From assembly GCF_000826085.1 (NCBI RefSeq), contig NZ_CCYM01000003.1, positions 806,001-870,000 on the forward strand: DNA of 64,000 bases, written 5' to 3'. The notes under the pieces are model-generated. The model made no database searches. It had not been told where the DNA came from and saw only the letters and a list, made by a program, of their open reading frames with translations. How positions within the stretch are numbered: the first letter of the stretch is position 1; every line of letters starts with the position of its first letter. The stretch comes from Nigerium massiliense (GTDB taxonomy: Bacteria; Actinomycetota; Actinomycetes; Propionibacteriales; Propionibacteriaceae). Shown here piece after piece: positions 28,323 through 37,299 of the stretch. The position numbers were made by a program, and so were the translations under genes.

Positions 28323-28395
28323 CGCCCCCGGGAGGATTCGAACCTCCGCACGACAGATTAGAAGGCTGCTGCTCTATCCCCTGAGCTACGGGGGC
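28323..28395 (-). tRNA. tRNA-Arg (anticodon TCT)
   Basis: On the minus strand the sequence folds as a cloverleaf: acceptor GCCCCCG/CGGGGGC, D-arm GCTC/GAGC, anticodon loop CTTCTAA with anticodon TCT, and T-arm GGAGG-TTCGAAT-CCTCC. The anticodon stem has a C:U pair at its base, as in some related tRNA-Arg sequences. CCA is not encoded. Confidence 0.93.
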
Positions 28396-28457
28396 CGTGG
28401 CGACCACTGTAGTGGACCATCCCCGCGCTCCCCTATCCGGACGGGGCCGCGCGACGG

Positions 28458-29396
28458 TCAGTCGCCGACGGCCTCGCGGCCCCGGCGCACGATCAGCGGA
28501 TCGGGATCGTAGACGATCGAGTTATCGCGCCCCTCGTAGTCGAACTGGTTGAGGAAGGCGCGCATCGCGTTGATGCGGGCACGCTTCTTGTCGTTGCTGC
28601 GGATGGTCGTCCACGGCGCGATGTCGGTGTCGGTGCCGGCGAACATGGCCTCCTTGGCCGCGGTGTAGGCCTCCCACCGGTCGAGGGATTCGAGGTCCAT
28701 GGGCGAGAGCTTCCACCGCCGCACCGGGTCGATCTGGCGGATCGCGAAGCGGGTGCGCTGCTCACGCTGCGTCACCGAGAACCAGAACTTGGTCAGGTGC
28801 GTGCCCGATTCGATGATCATGCGCTCGAAGTCAGGCACCTGCTTCATGAACAGGTTGTACTGCTCGTCGGTGCAGAACCCCATGACCCGCTCGACGCCGG
28901 CCCGGTTGTACCAGGACCGATCGAACAGCACGATCTCGCCCGCCGTCGGGAACTGCTGGATGTAGCGCTGGAAGTACCACTGGCCCAGCTCGGTCTCGGT
29001 CGGCTTCGTCAGCGCGACGACGCGCGCGGCGCGCGGGTTCAGGTGCTCGGTGAAGCGCTTGATGGTGCCGCCCTTGCCCGCGGCGTCGCGGCCCTCGAAG
29101 ACGATCATGTGGCGCTGGCCGTTGTCCTGGCCCCAGTACTGCAGCTTCAGCAACTCGACCTGGAGGCGGTACTTCTCCTCTTCGTACTCCTCGCGCTTCA
29201 TGCGCTCGTCGTAGGGGTAGTCCTGCCGCCACGTCTCCACGGCGCGACCGCCCGGATCGATCAGATCGGGGTCGGGCCCGGTGGCATCGGCGACGCTGTA
29301 GCCCTCGTTGATCAGCTTGTCGATGAACTCGCGCAGGTTCTCCCGTTGACCCGGAGCTTCGTCGAACAACTCGGTCAGTTCGCTGGGTTCACGCAC
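28458..29396 (-). CDS. ppk2: Polyphosphate kinase 2 family protein
   Basis: A 312-residue PPK2 enzyme that transfers phosphate between polyphosphate and nucleotides. The P-loop FEGRDAAGKGGTIKR lies near residue 100, the lid/Walker B region is EIVLFDRSWYNRAGVERVMGF, and VTQREQRTRFAIRQIDPVRRWKLSPMD is split across the C-terminal half. The sequence matches class I PPK2 (one domain, GDP/ADP phosphorylating), but class is an inference. GTG 29396 is chosen because AAGGAG sits 5 bases before it; a TTG at 29423 would add 9 residues. Polyphosphate storage is common in propionibacterial relatives. Confidence 0.88.
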   Translation of the reverse strand: MREPSELTELFDEAPGQRENLREFIDKLINEGYSVADATGPDPDLIDPGGRAVETWRQDYPYDERMKREEYEEEKYRLQVELLKLQYWGQDNGQRHMIVFEGRDAAGKGGTIKRFTEHLNPRAARVVALTKPTETELGQWYFQRYIQQFPTAGEIVLFDRSWYNRAGVERVMGFCTDEQYNLFMKQVPDFERMIIESGTHLTKFWFSVTQREQRTRFAIRQIDPVRRWKLSPMDLESLDRWEAYTAAKEAMFAGTDTDIAPWTTIRSNDKKRARINAMRAFLNQFDYEGRDNSIVYDPDPLIVRRGREAVGD

Positions 29397-29576
29397 GGCA
29401 ACTCCTTCGAGAACGGGGGGCAACGGACCTGGCCCACTCTAATGGGAACGCGACGGGAAACCCCATCCCGAACATGGCTTTACGGTTGCGGCTGGGCGAA
29501 CATCCAGGTGGTCCGCGCGGACGCCTGCGCTGCCCTGGGGCGCCCGCGCCGGACCCGGCGCCACCCAGGACGCCGA

Positions 29577-29582
29577 TAGAGT
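29577..29582 (+). promoter_or_regulatory. -10 element of orn, leaderless layout
   Basis: TAGAGT ends 7 bases before GTG 29590, placing the transcription start at the start codon. No ribosome-binding site precedes GTG 29590. Confidence 0.45.
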
Positions 29583-29589
29583 GGACGCC

Positions 29590-30246
29590 GTGAATGACCG
29601 ACTGGTGTGGATCGACTGCGAGATGACCGGCCTCGACCTGGCGAGCGATGCGCTCATCGAGGTGGCGGCGCTCGTGACGGACGGCGAACTGAACGTGCTG
29701 GGCGAGGGCCTGGACGTCATCATCAAGCCGAGCGACGAGGCGCTGGCCACCATGGGCGACTTCGTCCGCACCATGCACACCAAGTCGGGCCTGCTCGACG
29801 AACTGCCCGAGGGCCTGTCGATGGCCGAGGCCGAGGACGCCGTGCTGGCCTACATCACCGAGTACGTCCCCACCGCGCGGCAGTGCCCGCTGGCGGGCAA
29901 CTCGATCGGCACCGACCGGGCCTTCCTCGCCCGCGACATGCCGCGGCTCGAGGGTCACGTCCACTACCGCAACGTGGACGTCTCCACCTTGAAGGAGCTC
30001 GCCCGCCGCTGGCAGCCGCGTGTCTACTTCAACGCCCCGGCCAAGCACGGCAACCACCGCGCGCTCGCCGACATCCAGGAGTCGATCGAGGAGCTGCGCT
30101 ACTACCGCGACGCGTTCATCACGCCCGCGCCGGGCCACTCTCCGGCCGAGCTGAAGGCGATCGCCGCGAAGCACGAGGCGTCCATCACCGGCATCGGCCA
30201 GGACGCGACGCCCGCCCCCGCCACCGAGGCTTCCGACACGCACTGA
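29590..30246 (+). CDS. orn: Oligoribonuclease
   Basis: A 218-residue DEDDh 3'-5' exonuclease that degrades nanoRNAs and cleaves pGpG at the end of RNA turnover. The motifs are WIDCEMTGLDL (Exo I, Asp and Glu), PLAGNSIGTDRAFL (Exo II) and the late HRALADIQESIEEL (Exo III with His and Asp). GTG 29590 gives the family-typical start VNDRLVWID and fits a leaderless -10; GTG 29581 would add three residues. A short Pro/Thr-rich tail follows the catalytic domain. Confidence 0.93.
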   Translation: MNDRLVWIDCEMTGLDLASDALIEVAALVTDGELNVLGEGLDVIIKPSDEALATMGDFVRTMHTKSGLLDELPEGLSMAEAEDAVLAYITEYVPTARQCPLAGNSIGTDRAFLARDMPRLEGHVHYRNVDVSTLKELARRWQPRVYFNAPAKHGNHRALADIQESIEELRYYRDAFITPAPGHSPAELKAIAAKHEASITGIGQDATPAPATEASDTH

Positions 30247-30260
30247 TCAAGGCGCGCGAC

Positions 30261-30295
30261 GGCGCCCGGCAGACCGCTCCGGTCCGCCGGGCGCC
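30261..30295. terminator. Hairpin between orn and the dihydroxyacetone kinase gene
   Basis: The stem GGCGCCCGGC/GCCGGGCGCC is extended by GACC/GGTC after a one-base mismatch and closed by a 5-base loop. It sits between convergent gene ends at 30246 and 30319. Confidence 0.65.
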
Positions 30296-30318
30296 GCTGC
30301 GTCTGCCCTGGAGAGCGC

Positions 30319-32031
30319 TCAGCCCCGCGCGGAGACCCGCTCGGCCACCAACGCGGCGATCATCGCCAAAGACACCGCGCCCGGGTCGGGCGTGCCGACG
30401 CTCTTCTTGCCCAGCGGACGCGCCCGGCCCAGCTTCGCGACGAGCGCCGTGGTGGAGTCGGCGCCCTCCTGCGCCCGCTGCGCCGCGGAGATCCAGGCGG
30501 CGCCGGCGTCGCCGTCCGCGGCGCCCTCGAACGTGTCGACCATCGGGCTCAGCGCGTCCACGAGCGTCTTGTCGCCGACGTGCGCCCCGCCGAGCCGCAC
30601 GCAGGCGTCCAGGGCGGCGCGCAGGGCCGCGGCCTGCGTGGCCTGGTCGACCGGGTCGGCGTCCCCCAGCGTGTTGCCGATCGCGGTGAGCATCGCGCCC
30701 CACAGCGCGCCGGACGTGCCGCCCGCGCGCTCCGACCACGAGTCGCCCGCGCCGACCAGCAGGGTCTGCGCGCCCGCGCCCTCGCCGACCAGCCGTTGAG
30801 CGGTCTCCGCGGCCGCCGCTGAACCCTTCACCATGCCGCTGCCGTGATCGCCGTCGCCGGCCACCGCGTCCAGGTCGCCGAGCTTCTTCTCGTTCTCCTT
30901 GAGCATCGTGGCGATGTCGCCGAGCAGAGCGCTGAGCTTCTGCGCCACCTGCTGCGACTCGGCCGAGCCCGGCGTGCCGACGTCGATCTGCGGCCGCTCG
31001 GTACTGAGCTCGGCGTCGTCGGCCTCGACCTCGGCGACCGATCCCTTGCGGTAGGCGGGCGTGTCGCAGGCCGCGAACCACAGCGGCTCGATGACGTCGT
31101 CCAGCCACAGCAAGGTCAACGACAGCCCCGCCATGTCGAGCGACGTCACGAACTCGCCCACCTCGCCCTCGACGACCTCGACGCCGGCGTCGGCCAGGCG
31201 CCTGGCCACCCGCCGGTAGACCATGAAGAGGTCCTCGTAGGCGCACGAACCCAGCCCGTTGACGATGGCCACGACGCGCTCACCGGAGTCGTCGGGGCGA
31301 TCGGCGAGCAGCCCGTCCACGAGCAGGTCGGCGATCTCGTCGGCGGTGCCGAGCGGGCGGGAGTCGATGCCGGGTTCGCCGTGGATCCCCAGGCCGATGC
31401 CCATGGTTCCGGGCTCGACGTGGAACAGCGCGTCGTCCGCGCCGGGCAGCGTGCAACCGTCGAAGGCGACGCCGAAGGAGCGGGTGCGTTCGTTGACGCG
31501 GTCGAAGATCGCGACGACCTCGTCGATGCTCTTGCCCGCCTCGCAGGCGGCGCCGGTGACCTTGAAGGTGGGCAGGTCGCCCGCGATGCCGCGGCGCTTC
31601 AGGTGTTCCGCCGGCGAGGCGGACGCGATGTCGTCGGTGACGAGCAGGGTGCGGGCGTCGATGCCCTCGGCGCCGAGGCGCTCCACGGCCTGGCCGAAGT
31701 GCAGGACGTCGCCGGCGTAGTTGCCGAAGCCGATGAGGATGCCGGCGCCGCGGTCGGCCGCCTTGCACACGCTGTAGGCCTGCGCGCCGGACGGGGACGC
31801 GAAGATGTTGCCGGCCACGGCGCCGTCCGCGAAGCCGGGGCCGACCCAGCCGGCGAAGGCCGGGTAGTGACCGGAGCCGCCCCCGACGATCAGCGCGACC
31901 TTGCCCTGCTCGGTCTTGGTTGAGCGGACGACGCCGCCGTAGACGGGCTTCACGTAGCGCTTGTTGGCGAGGGCGAACCCCTCCAGTGCCTCCTCGGCGT
32001 AGTCGGCCGGATCGTTCGTCAGTCGAGCCAT
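30319..32031 (-). CDS. ATP-dependent dihydroxyacetone kinase (DhaK-DhaL fusion)
   Basis: A 570-residue fusion. The DhaK domain has GGGSGHYPAFAG near residue 50 and the covalent substrate-binding His217 in GIHGEPG. The DhaL ATP-binding domain starts near residue 350 and contains GDGDHGSGMVKG, whose aspartates bind Mg-ATP. It phosphorylates dihydroxyacetone, glyceraldehyde or a tetrulose such as erythrulose. ATG 32031 follows GAGGGAA. It is divergent from a zinc alcohol dehydrogenase 162 bases away; together they could oxidise a polyol to a ketose and phosphorylate it. Dha or erythrulose specificity cannot be separated by eye. Confidence 0.87.
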   Translation of the reverse strand: MARLTNDPADYAEEALEGFALANKRYVKPVYGGVVRSTKTEQGKVALIVGGGSGHYPAFAGWVGPGFADGAVAGNIFASPSGAQAYSVCKAADRGAGILIGFGNYAGDVLHFGQAVERLGAEGIDARTLLVTDDIASASPAEHLKRRGIAGDLPTFKVTGAACEAGKSIDEVVAIFDRVNERTRSFGVAFDGCTLPGADDALFHVEPGTMGIGLGIHGEPGIDSRPLGTADEIADLLVDGLLADRPDDSGERVVAIVNGLGSCAYEDLFMVYRRVARRLADAGVEVVEGEVGEFVTSLDMAGLSLTLLWLDDVIEPLWFAACDTPAYRKGSVAEVEADDAELSTERPQIDVGTPGSAESQQVAQKLSALLGDIATMLKENEKKLGDLDAVAGDGDHGSGMVKGSAAAAETAQRLVGEGAGAQTLLVGAGDSWSERAGGTSGALWGAMLTAIGNTLGDADPVDQATQAAALRAALDACVRLGGAHVGDKTLVDALSPMVDTFEGAADGDAGAAWISAAQRAQEGADSTTALVAKLGRARPLGKKSVGTPDPGAVSLAMIAALVAERVSARG

Positions 32032-32193
32032 GCTTGGTTCCCTCGAATCATCTTCTTCGTCGAAGATCTCGTTGATGGATGGTCGGGGCCGCCGGACCGG
32101 TCGTCGGATCGGCCGGGCCCTGCTTCAATGGTGGCCTACGCACACCGCCGTCCGGGAGGGTTTGGACGGCTGTTCACCTTGTCAGGAGAAACT

Positions 32194-33225
32194 ATGCGCG
32201 CCGCAGTCTTCACCGGTCCCGGCTCCATCGAGCTCCAGGACATCGAGACCCCCTCGGCCGGGCCCGGGGAGATCGTGATCAAGGTCGAGGCCGCCACCCT
32301 GTGCGGCACCGATCTGCGCATCCGGTCGGGGGCCAAGTCGGCGGGGGTCGTGCCCGGCACCGTGATGGGCCACGAGATCGCGGGCCGCATCGAGCAGATC
32401 GGCGAGGGCGTCGAGGGCTACGAGGTCGGCAGGCAGGCCACCGTCGCGATCGTCGTCGCCTGCAACCACTGCCCCCAGTGCCTGGACGGCCGCGAGCACT
32501 TGTGCGACCACCTGCGCCTGTTCGGCTACGCGATCAACGGCGGCTTCGCGGAGTACGTGCTCGTCCCCGCGGACGTGGTCGCGAACGGCAACGTCGTCCA
32601 GGCGACCAAGGAGCTCCCGCCGACCCACCTCGCGCTCGCCGAGCCCCTGTCGTGCTGCCTGAACGCGCACGCCCAGTACCGGGTGGAGCCAGGCGACACC
32701 GTCGTCATCCTGGGCGCCGGGCCGATCGGGTTGCTGCAACTGCAGCTGGCCAAGATGAGCGGGGCTCGCAACATCGTGGTCACCAACCGCTCCGCCGGAC
32801 GCCGCGAGGTCGCCGAGCGCCTGGGCGCCACCCACGTCGTCAGCCCGGACGACGTGGCCGCGGCCGTCGCCGAGGCCACCGGCGGACGCGGCGCGGACGC
32901 CGTGGTGGTCTGCATCGGCGCCAACGAGCTCGCGACGACCGCGCTCGAGCTGGCGCGTCCCGGCGGTCGGGTGAACTACTTCGCGGGCTTCTCGAAGGGG
33001 ACGAGCGCCGACGTCGAGGTCAACCTCATCCACTACAAGGAGCTGACGGTGACCGGCGGCTCGAACGCCCGCCGGGCCGACGTCGTCCGCGCGGTGAAGG
33101 TGCTCGAGTCGGGCGTGATCGACGGCGACGCGATCGTCACCCACACGTTCAGCCTGGACGACATCGCGGATGCGTACCAGGCCGTCGAGGACAAGCTGGG
33201 CGTCAAGATCGCCGTGACGCCCTGA
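32194..33225 (+). CDS. Zinc-dependent alcohol/polyol dehydrogenase (MDR family)
   Basis: A 343-residue medium-chain dehydrogenase. The catalytic zinc region is ATLCGTDLR (Cys near residue 37) plus GHEIAG. The structural zinc lobe is ACNHCPQCLDGREHLC (near 90-105). The NAD-binding Rossmann motif is ILGAGPIGLLQLQLAK near 170. It resembles threonine/sorbitol dehydrogenase-like members. ATG 32194 has AGGAG 5 bases upstream; a frame extension to 32128 is not used. Its divergence from the dihydroxyacetone kinase suggests a role in polyol catabolism, but the substrate is unassigned. Confidence 0.87.
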   Translation: MRAAVFTGPGSIELQDIETPSAGPGEIVIKVEAATLCGTDLRIRSGAKSAGVVPGTVMGHEIAGRIEQIGEGVEGYEVGRQATVAIVVACNHCPQCLDGREHLCDHLRLFGYAINGGFAEYVLVPADVVANGNVVQATKELPPTHLALAEPLSCCLNAHAQYRVEPGDTVVILGAGPIGLLQLQLAKMSGARNIVVTNRSAGRREVAERLGATHVVSPDDVAAAVAEATGGRGADAVVVCIGANELATTALELARPGGRVNYFAGFSKGTSADVEVNLIHYKELTVTGGSNARRADVVRAVKVLESGVIDGDAIVTHTFSLDDIADAYQAVEDKLGVKIAVTP

Positions 33226-33277
33226 GCCGCGGGCGCGTTCAGCACACCCGGGCCGGGACGGCCCAACAGTGGTACCG

Positions 33278-34624
33278 CTAGAAGATCGCCTCCCCCACGA
33301 ATCCCTCACCGGGCTTGAGCCCGGGCGGGCAGATGAAGAGTCCCGACCCGGTGTGCTGCAGATACTCCGTCATCGCGTCTCCCACCATCTTGCTCAGGAT
33401 CGAGATGAAGTTCCGGTGCGGGTCCCGGCCGAACGCGATGAAGAACAACCCACCGCGCAGCCGCCCCAAGGGGTCGTTGCCCTCCATGAAGTTGTAACCG
33501 CGCCTCAGCATGCGGGCCCCGCCGTTGTGCGAGGGGTGGACCACCGCCAGGTGCGACCCGGCGTCGATCGCGAGCCGGCCGTCGCCGTCCTTCGCCGCGA
33601 AATCGGGCGCATCATGTTCCCTCTGCCCGGACAGCGGTGCGCCTTCCAGCTTGTCGCGGCCGACGATGCGCTCTTGCTCGGCGAGGCTGAGCTCGTCCCA
33701 GACCTCCATGAACATGGAGATCTTGCGCACGCCCATGTAGGCGCCCCCGGCGAAGTACTTCCCGGCCGGATCGCCCGGCTGGATCCAGAGGTTATCGGTC
33801 AGCAGTTGCTGACTGTCCTCCCCCTTGAGGGAAGCCGTCCCATCCTTGAAGCCGAACAGGTTGCGCGCGGTCTTCTGCCCCTTCGACGTCGACGACGTCC
33901 GCCCATAGCCGAGTTGGCCCCACCGCACCGATGCCCGTCCGAAGGCGATGCGCGTCAGGTTGTGAATGGCGTGCATCGCCACCATGGGGTCCTCCGCGCA
34001 GGCCTGGACGATCAGGTCGCCGTTGCAGGTGCTGGGGTCGAGCTTCTCCCCCGCCATCCGCGGCACCGCGTGCAGCAGATTGGCCGGCCGTTTCGACGCC
34101 AGCCCGTACCGGTCCTTACCGCTGGGCGTCTCGAACAGGGACGCGCCGAAGCCGAACGTGATCGACAGCCCGGCCGGCCCCATGTCCGTCGTCTCCCCGG
34201 TGTCGTCGGGCGGCACCTCGCGATTGGCCCGCGGCTGCCCCACCAGGGCCCCTTGGGTGAGGTTCTCCGCCGCGGTCGTCCACTCGGTCAGCAGCGCGAT
34301 GAGGTCATCTCGGGAATCGGTGACCAGATCGAAGGCCGCTGTGTGCATCTGCTGTTGCTGCGGGGTGAGGATGCCCTGCTGATGTTCGCCCCGGAACGGG
34401 TAGGACAGCGCCATCACGTCGGCCGCGGTCGTCGCCCGGTTTCCGCCGAGGGAGTACCCGCCGACCGCACCGGCGCCCAGCCCCAGGGCTGCGATACCGC
34501 TGCCGGCCAGCACACCGCGCCGGGAGATCCCCCGACGCTGCCGAGAAGCCGCGTCCTGCTCGTCGGAGGTGCGGACCTGGTGCGTATCCCCTCCCCCGGA
34601 GTGATCCGTCTGGTGGGGGTTCAC
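33278..34624 (-). CDS. efeB: EfeB, Tat-exported Dyp-type haem peroxidase
   Basis: A 448-residue deferrochelatase/peroxidase, the third component of the EfeUOB ferrous/ferric uptake system. The Tat signal RRGISRRGVLAGSGIAALGL is at the N-terminus. DyP features are the GFKDGT motif near residue 235, and the haem-ligand and distal-arginine region VVHPSHNGGARMLRRGYNF near 370-390. It acts outside the membrane, releasing or oxidising iron for EfeO/EfeU. GTG 34624 overlaps the efeO stop (GTGA), so translation is coupled. Confidence 0.92.
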   Translation of the reverse strand: MNPHQTDHSGGGDTHQVRTSDEQDAASRQRRGISRRGVLAGSGIAALGLGAGAVGGYSLGGNRATTAADVMALSYPFRGEHQQGILTPQQQQMHTAAFDLVTDSRDDLIALLTEWTTAAENLTQGALVGQPRANREVPPDDTGETTDMGPAGLSITFGFGASLFETPSGKDRYGLASKRPANLLHAVPRMAGEKLDPSTCNGDLIVQACAEDPMVAMHAIHNLTRIAFGRASVRWGQLGYGRTSSTSKGQKTARNLFGFKDGTASLKGEDSQQLLTDNLWIQPGDPAGKYFAGGAYMGVRKISMFMEVWDELSLAEQERIVGRDKLEGAPLSGQREHDAPDFAAKDGDGRLAIDAGSHLAVVHPSHNGGARMLRRGYNFMEGNDPLGRLRGGLFFIAFGRDPHRNFISILSKMVGDAMTEYLQHTGSGLFICPPGLKPGEGFVGEAIF

Positions 34625-35832
34625 GCCAGGATCGCCCCCGTCAGCTTGGCCAGCGGACGCCGCAGTGCGTTGACCTGGTTGGAGAGTGTCTTGCGCTGGG
34701 CGTCGCTCACCTTGTCGTAGAACACGAAGCCCTCGCCGTGCTTGAACGTGTCCAGCTCGGCCTGCATGGCGGCGAACCGCGTTTTGAGCTGTTGGGTGAG
34801 CTCCGGATCTTTCTTCTCGGCGAGCTTCTCGACATTGCCGAAGGCCACCTTCGCGCCCTCGACGTTGGCCTGGAAGTCCCATAGATCGGTGTGCGAGAAG
34901 GCCTCTTCCTCGCCGGTGATCTTCGAGGTGGCGACCTCCTCCAGCAGCCCGATGGCCCCGTTGGAGATGTCGTCCAGGTTCACCGTGAAGTCGTCGGAGT
35001 ACACCAGGCCGTACAGAGTCTTGGTGTCGGCGCTGAGCTTGTCGGCGACTTTCACCCCCTCAGCCTGCGACAGCCCTTGGTAACCGGAGGGACGCCACAG
35101 GTCTTTCTCGAGCACGTGCCAGCCGCTCCACTCCCGCGACGTGGTTCCCGCGGCTTGGTAGTCGACCTCGCGCTGGTCGAGCGCGACGTCGAGGTCGCCC
35201 GCCTCCTTGATACCGAACGCTTCGGCCGTGGGCTCGATGCGCTCGTAGTGCTGGCGCGCGGTCGGGTAGAGCTGCTTGGCCTTGGCGGTGTCGCCTGCCT
35301 TGTAGGCGGTGACGAACGCGGCCGTCGCCGCGGTGAGCTGGCCGACCTGATCGCGCACGTAGGCCTTGTAGGCAGTGACGGCCTGATCCCGGAGCTGCCG
35401 CTCGTCCTGGGAGACCTCGACCGCCCGCCCCGAATCGCTCACGGTGAACTGCTTCGCCCCGACGAGCGGGCCGACCATGTTCTTCTTGCAGGCGGTGAAA
35501 TACGTCCCCGGCTCGAGCACCACCGCGTACTCGGTGGTGGTGCCGGGGCCGAGGTTCTCCCGCTCGCCCACGATGCGAAGCCGGTCGTCCGCCAGGATCT
35601 CGAACTCGTTCTTGACCGTGCCCTGGTTGACGAGCGAGAACGTGACCCGGCCCGAGGGCACGGCGGCGGTCGCCACGTCGCAGCCGTCGTCGCTGATCGT
35701 GACAGCGAGCGGCCCGCCGGCGCTCGGTGACCCGGTGCCGGCGGCGGGCGGAGCGGGGTTGTTGGCCACGCAGCCCGACACCATCCCCGCGGCCATCAAG
35801 GTCATCGCGGTGGCTAGCGTTGTCTTCTTCAT
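34621..35832 (-). CDS. efeO: EfeO, iron-uptake lipoprotein with cupredoxin and M75 domains
   Basis: A 403-residue extracytoplasmic iron-binding lipoprotein. The signal peptide ends in lipobox MVSGC (Cys21). An N-terminal cupredoxin-like domain spans about residues 40-140 (with YFTACKKNMVGPL), followed by the all-helical imelysin-like M75 domain containing the metal-binding WHVLEKDLW (HxxE) motif. It collects iron for the EfeU permease. ATG 35832 lies 13 bases after efeU; the open frame further upstream is antisense shadow. Regulation by iron through the box at 36896-36914 is expected. Confidence 0.93.
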   Translation of the reverse strand: MKKTTLATAMTLMAAGMVSGCVANNPAPPAAGTGSPSAGGPLAVTISDDGCDVATAAVPSGRVTFSLVNQGTVKNEFEILADDRLRIVGERENLGPGTTTEYAVVLEPGTYFTACKKNMVGPLVGAKQFTVSDSGRAVEVSQDERQLRDQAVTAYKAYVRDQVGQLTAATAAFVTAYKAGDTAKAKQLYPTARQHYERIEPTAEAFGIKEAGDLDVALDQREVDYQAAGTTSREWSGWHVLEKDLWRPSGYQGLSQAEGVKVADKLSADTKTLYGLVYSDDFTVNLDDISNGAIGLLEEVATSKITGEEEAFSHTDLWDFQANVEGAKVAFGNVEKLAEKKDPELTQQLKTRFAAMQAELDTFKHGEGFVFYDKVSDAQRKTLSNQVNALRRPLAKLTGAILA

Positions 35833-35845
35833 GGAGTGTTCCCCT

Positions 35846-36820
35846 TCACTGTGTGCTGGTTGAGTGGGTGTGGTCGGTCGGCGCTGCCGACCGCGTGTTC
35901 TGGGGCGCTGGCGGCTCCCCTGCGGCCGCCTCGACGCCCCCGTGACCGCTCGTGGCCGGTCCCGGTGTGGGGCGCACCGCCGCACGGCGGCGTCCACTCG
36001 TACTGAGCTGGCGGGTGAACAGCACGAGCACGGGGATCAGGTACAGCAGGTAGCCGGCGAGCTGAAGATGGGTCGGCGCCAGCAGATACTGGACGCCGAA
36101 GAACGCGTTGAGGAGCACGAACCACAGCGAGCCCGCGTGATCGACGATGAGCCCGGACGCGTCGTAGACCGTGACGCCCCACCCGGGAAGGACGCCCGCC
36201 TCTTGCAGGTCGCCCAACCCATACAGCACGATGCCGGCGGCCACGAAGATGAGCAAGAAGCCCGTGACGGCGAAGAACGCGCGCAGGTTGATCGCGCGCG
36301 AGCCGCGGTAGATCAGCCAGCCGATCACGGTGGCGACGACCAGCCCTGCAGCGACGCCGAGTACGGGTTCCCACACCGCCGTGTGCGCGGAGCTGCGTAC
36401 GACACCCCACACGAAGACGGCCGTCTCGACGCCTTCGCGGCCGACCGACAGGATCGCCAACCAGACCAGCGCCCACGAGGAGCCCTTTTCCAGGGCCTGG
36501 GCCGCGGACGAGCCCACCTCGAGGCTGACCTGGCGCGAGTTCCTGCCCATCCAGAAGATCATCCAGGTGACGAAGCCCGCCGCGATGATCGAGAGCGTGC
36601 CGCCGATGGTCTCCTGGGCCTCGAACGTCAGAGAGTAGGGGCCCCAGATCATGGCCGCTCCGGCGCCGAAGGGCAGCACGACCGCGATCACGACCCCGAG
36701 CCACAACGCCGGCAGGGCGTCGCGGCGGTTCATCTTCACGAGGAAGCCCACCAGGATTCCGACGATGAGCGCGGCCTCGACGCCCTCACGCAGGGCGATC
36801 AAGAAGTTCGCGAGCAACAT
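35846..36820 (-). CDS. efeU: EfeU, FTR1-type iron permease
   Basis: A 324-residue FTR1/Fip1 family iron permease with about seven helices. The two iron-translocating REGxE motifs are LREGVEAAL near residue 10 and GREGVETAV near 127. The C-terminal about 45 residues are a hydrophilic Pro/Ala/Thr-rich cytosolic tail ending in DHTHSTSTQ, a short His-containing stretch. It is the first gene of efeUOB, and the iron box lies 75 bases upstream. Confidence 0.93.
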   Translation of the reverse strand: MLLANFLIALREGVEAALIVGILVGFLVKMNRRDALPALWLGVVIAVVLPFGAGAAMIWGPYSLTFEAQETIGGTLSIIAAGFVTWMIFWMGRNSRQVSLEVGSSAAQALEKGSSWALVWLAILSVGREGVETAVFVWGVVRSSAHTAVWEPVLGVAAGLVVATVIGWLIYRGSRAINLRAFFAVTGFLLIFVAAGIVLYGLGDLQEAGVLPGWGVTVYDASGLIVDHAGSLWFVLLNAFFGVQYLLAPTHLQLAGYLLYLIPVLVLFTRQLSTSGRRRAAVRPTPGPATSGHGGVEAAAGEPPAPQNTRSAAPTDHTHSTSTQ

Positions 36821-36895
36821 ATTCTCTCACTCCGAGTGCCGTGGCCGGGACCCGCCGGCCGCTTCGTCCGATGGACACCGACGGCGCCCTGACGT

Positions 36896-36914
36896 TTAGG
36901 TAAGGCTAACCTAA
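36896..36914. promoter_or_regulatory. DtxR/IdeR iron box upstream of efeUOB
   Basis: TTAGGTAAGGCTAACCTAA differs at one position from the DtxR/IdeR consensus TTAGGTTAGGCTAACCTAA. Its position upstream of efeU implies iron-dependent repression of the operon. The remainder of 36821-37145 shows no gene apart from the tRNA-His promoter region. Confidence 0.9.
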
Positions 36915-37100
36915 CTTATGTGCGGTGCTCAACATGACCCCGCCGGCAGAACTCGTCAGGGCGTCCTCGCCCCACCGGCCCACGGCCCGGACGCGGTTGT
37001 TCAGCGGTCTGACGGGCCTTCGAGAGCAACCGCGGACGGGCGCGATCGCCGTCAGAGCCCCGGGTCGTCGGCCGATTTCGAGAAACCAGCGCTGGGAAGC

Positions 37101-37106
37101 TATGCT
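37101..37106 (+). promoter_or_regulatory. -10 element of tRNA-His
   Basis: TATGCT lies 39 bases upstream of the tRNA-His body. A weak -35-like TTCGAG lies 18 bases further upstream. Confidence 0.4.
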
Positions 37107-37145
37107 GATCCTCGCTGCCCGAACGGATCACGTTCGGTTGCGCAT

Positions 37146-37222
37146 GGTGGGTATAGCTCAGCTGGTAGAGCACCTGGTTGTGGTCCAGGGGGTCGCGGGT
37201 TCAAGTCCCGTTACTCACCCCA
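37146..37222 (+). tRNA. tRNA-His (anticodon GTG)
   Basis: The cloverleaf has acceptor GTGGGTA/TACTCAC, anticodon stem CCTGG/CCAGG with loop TTGTGGT (anticodon GTG) and T-arm with TTCAAGT. A genomic G at 37146 can serve as the histidine-specific G-1, paired with discriminator C73 at 37219. CCA is encoded at 37220-37222. Confidence 0.95.
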
Positions 37223-37289
37223 AGAAGGGCGAGGTTCACACCCTCGACCAGAGGCACCGCTCTGGTCCGGTATGAACCTCGCCCTTCTT
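37222..37289 (+). terminator. Nested-hairpin terminator of tRNA-His
   Basis: A perfect 17-bp outer stem pairs 37222-37238 with 37273-37289 and ends in CTTCTTT. Inside it lies a second perfect hairpin, GACCAGAG/CTCTGGTC with a GCACCG loop (37246-37267). The two-storey structure is unusual for a simple tRNA terminator. Confidence 0.7.
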
Positions 37290-37299
37290 TCGCGTCTCA

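Noticed and set aside
33249..33264. A 6-bp GGGCCG/CGGCCC hairpin between the alcohol dehydrogenase and efeB
   Set aside because: Too short and without a T-tract to call a terminator.
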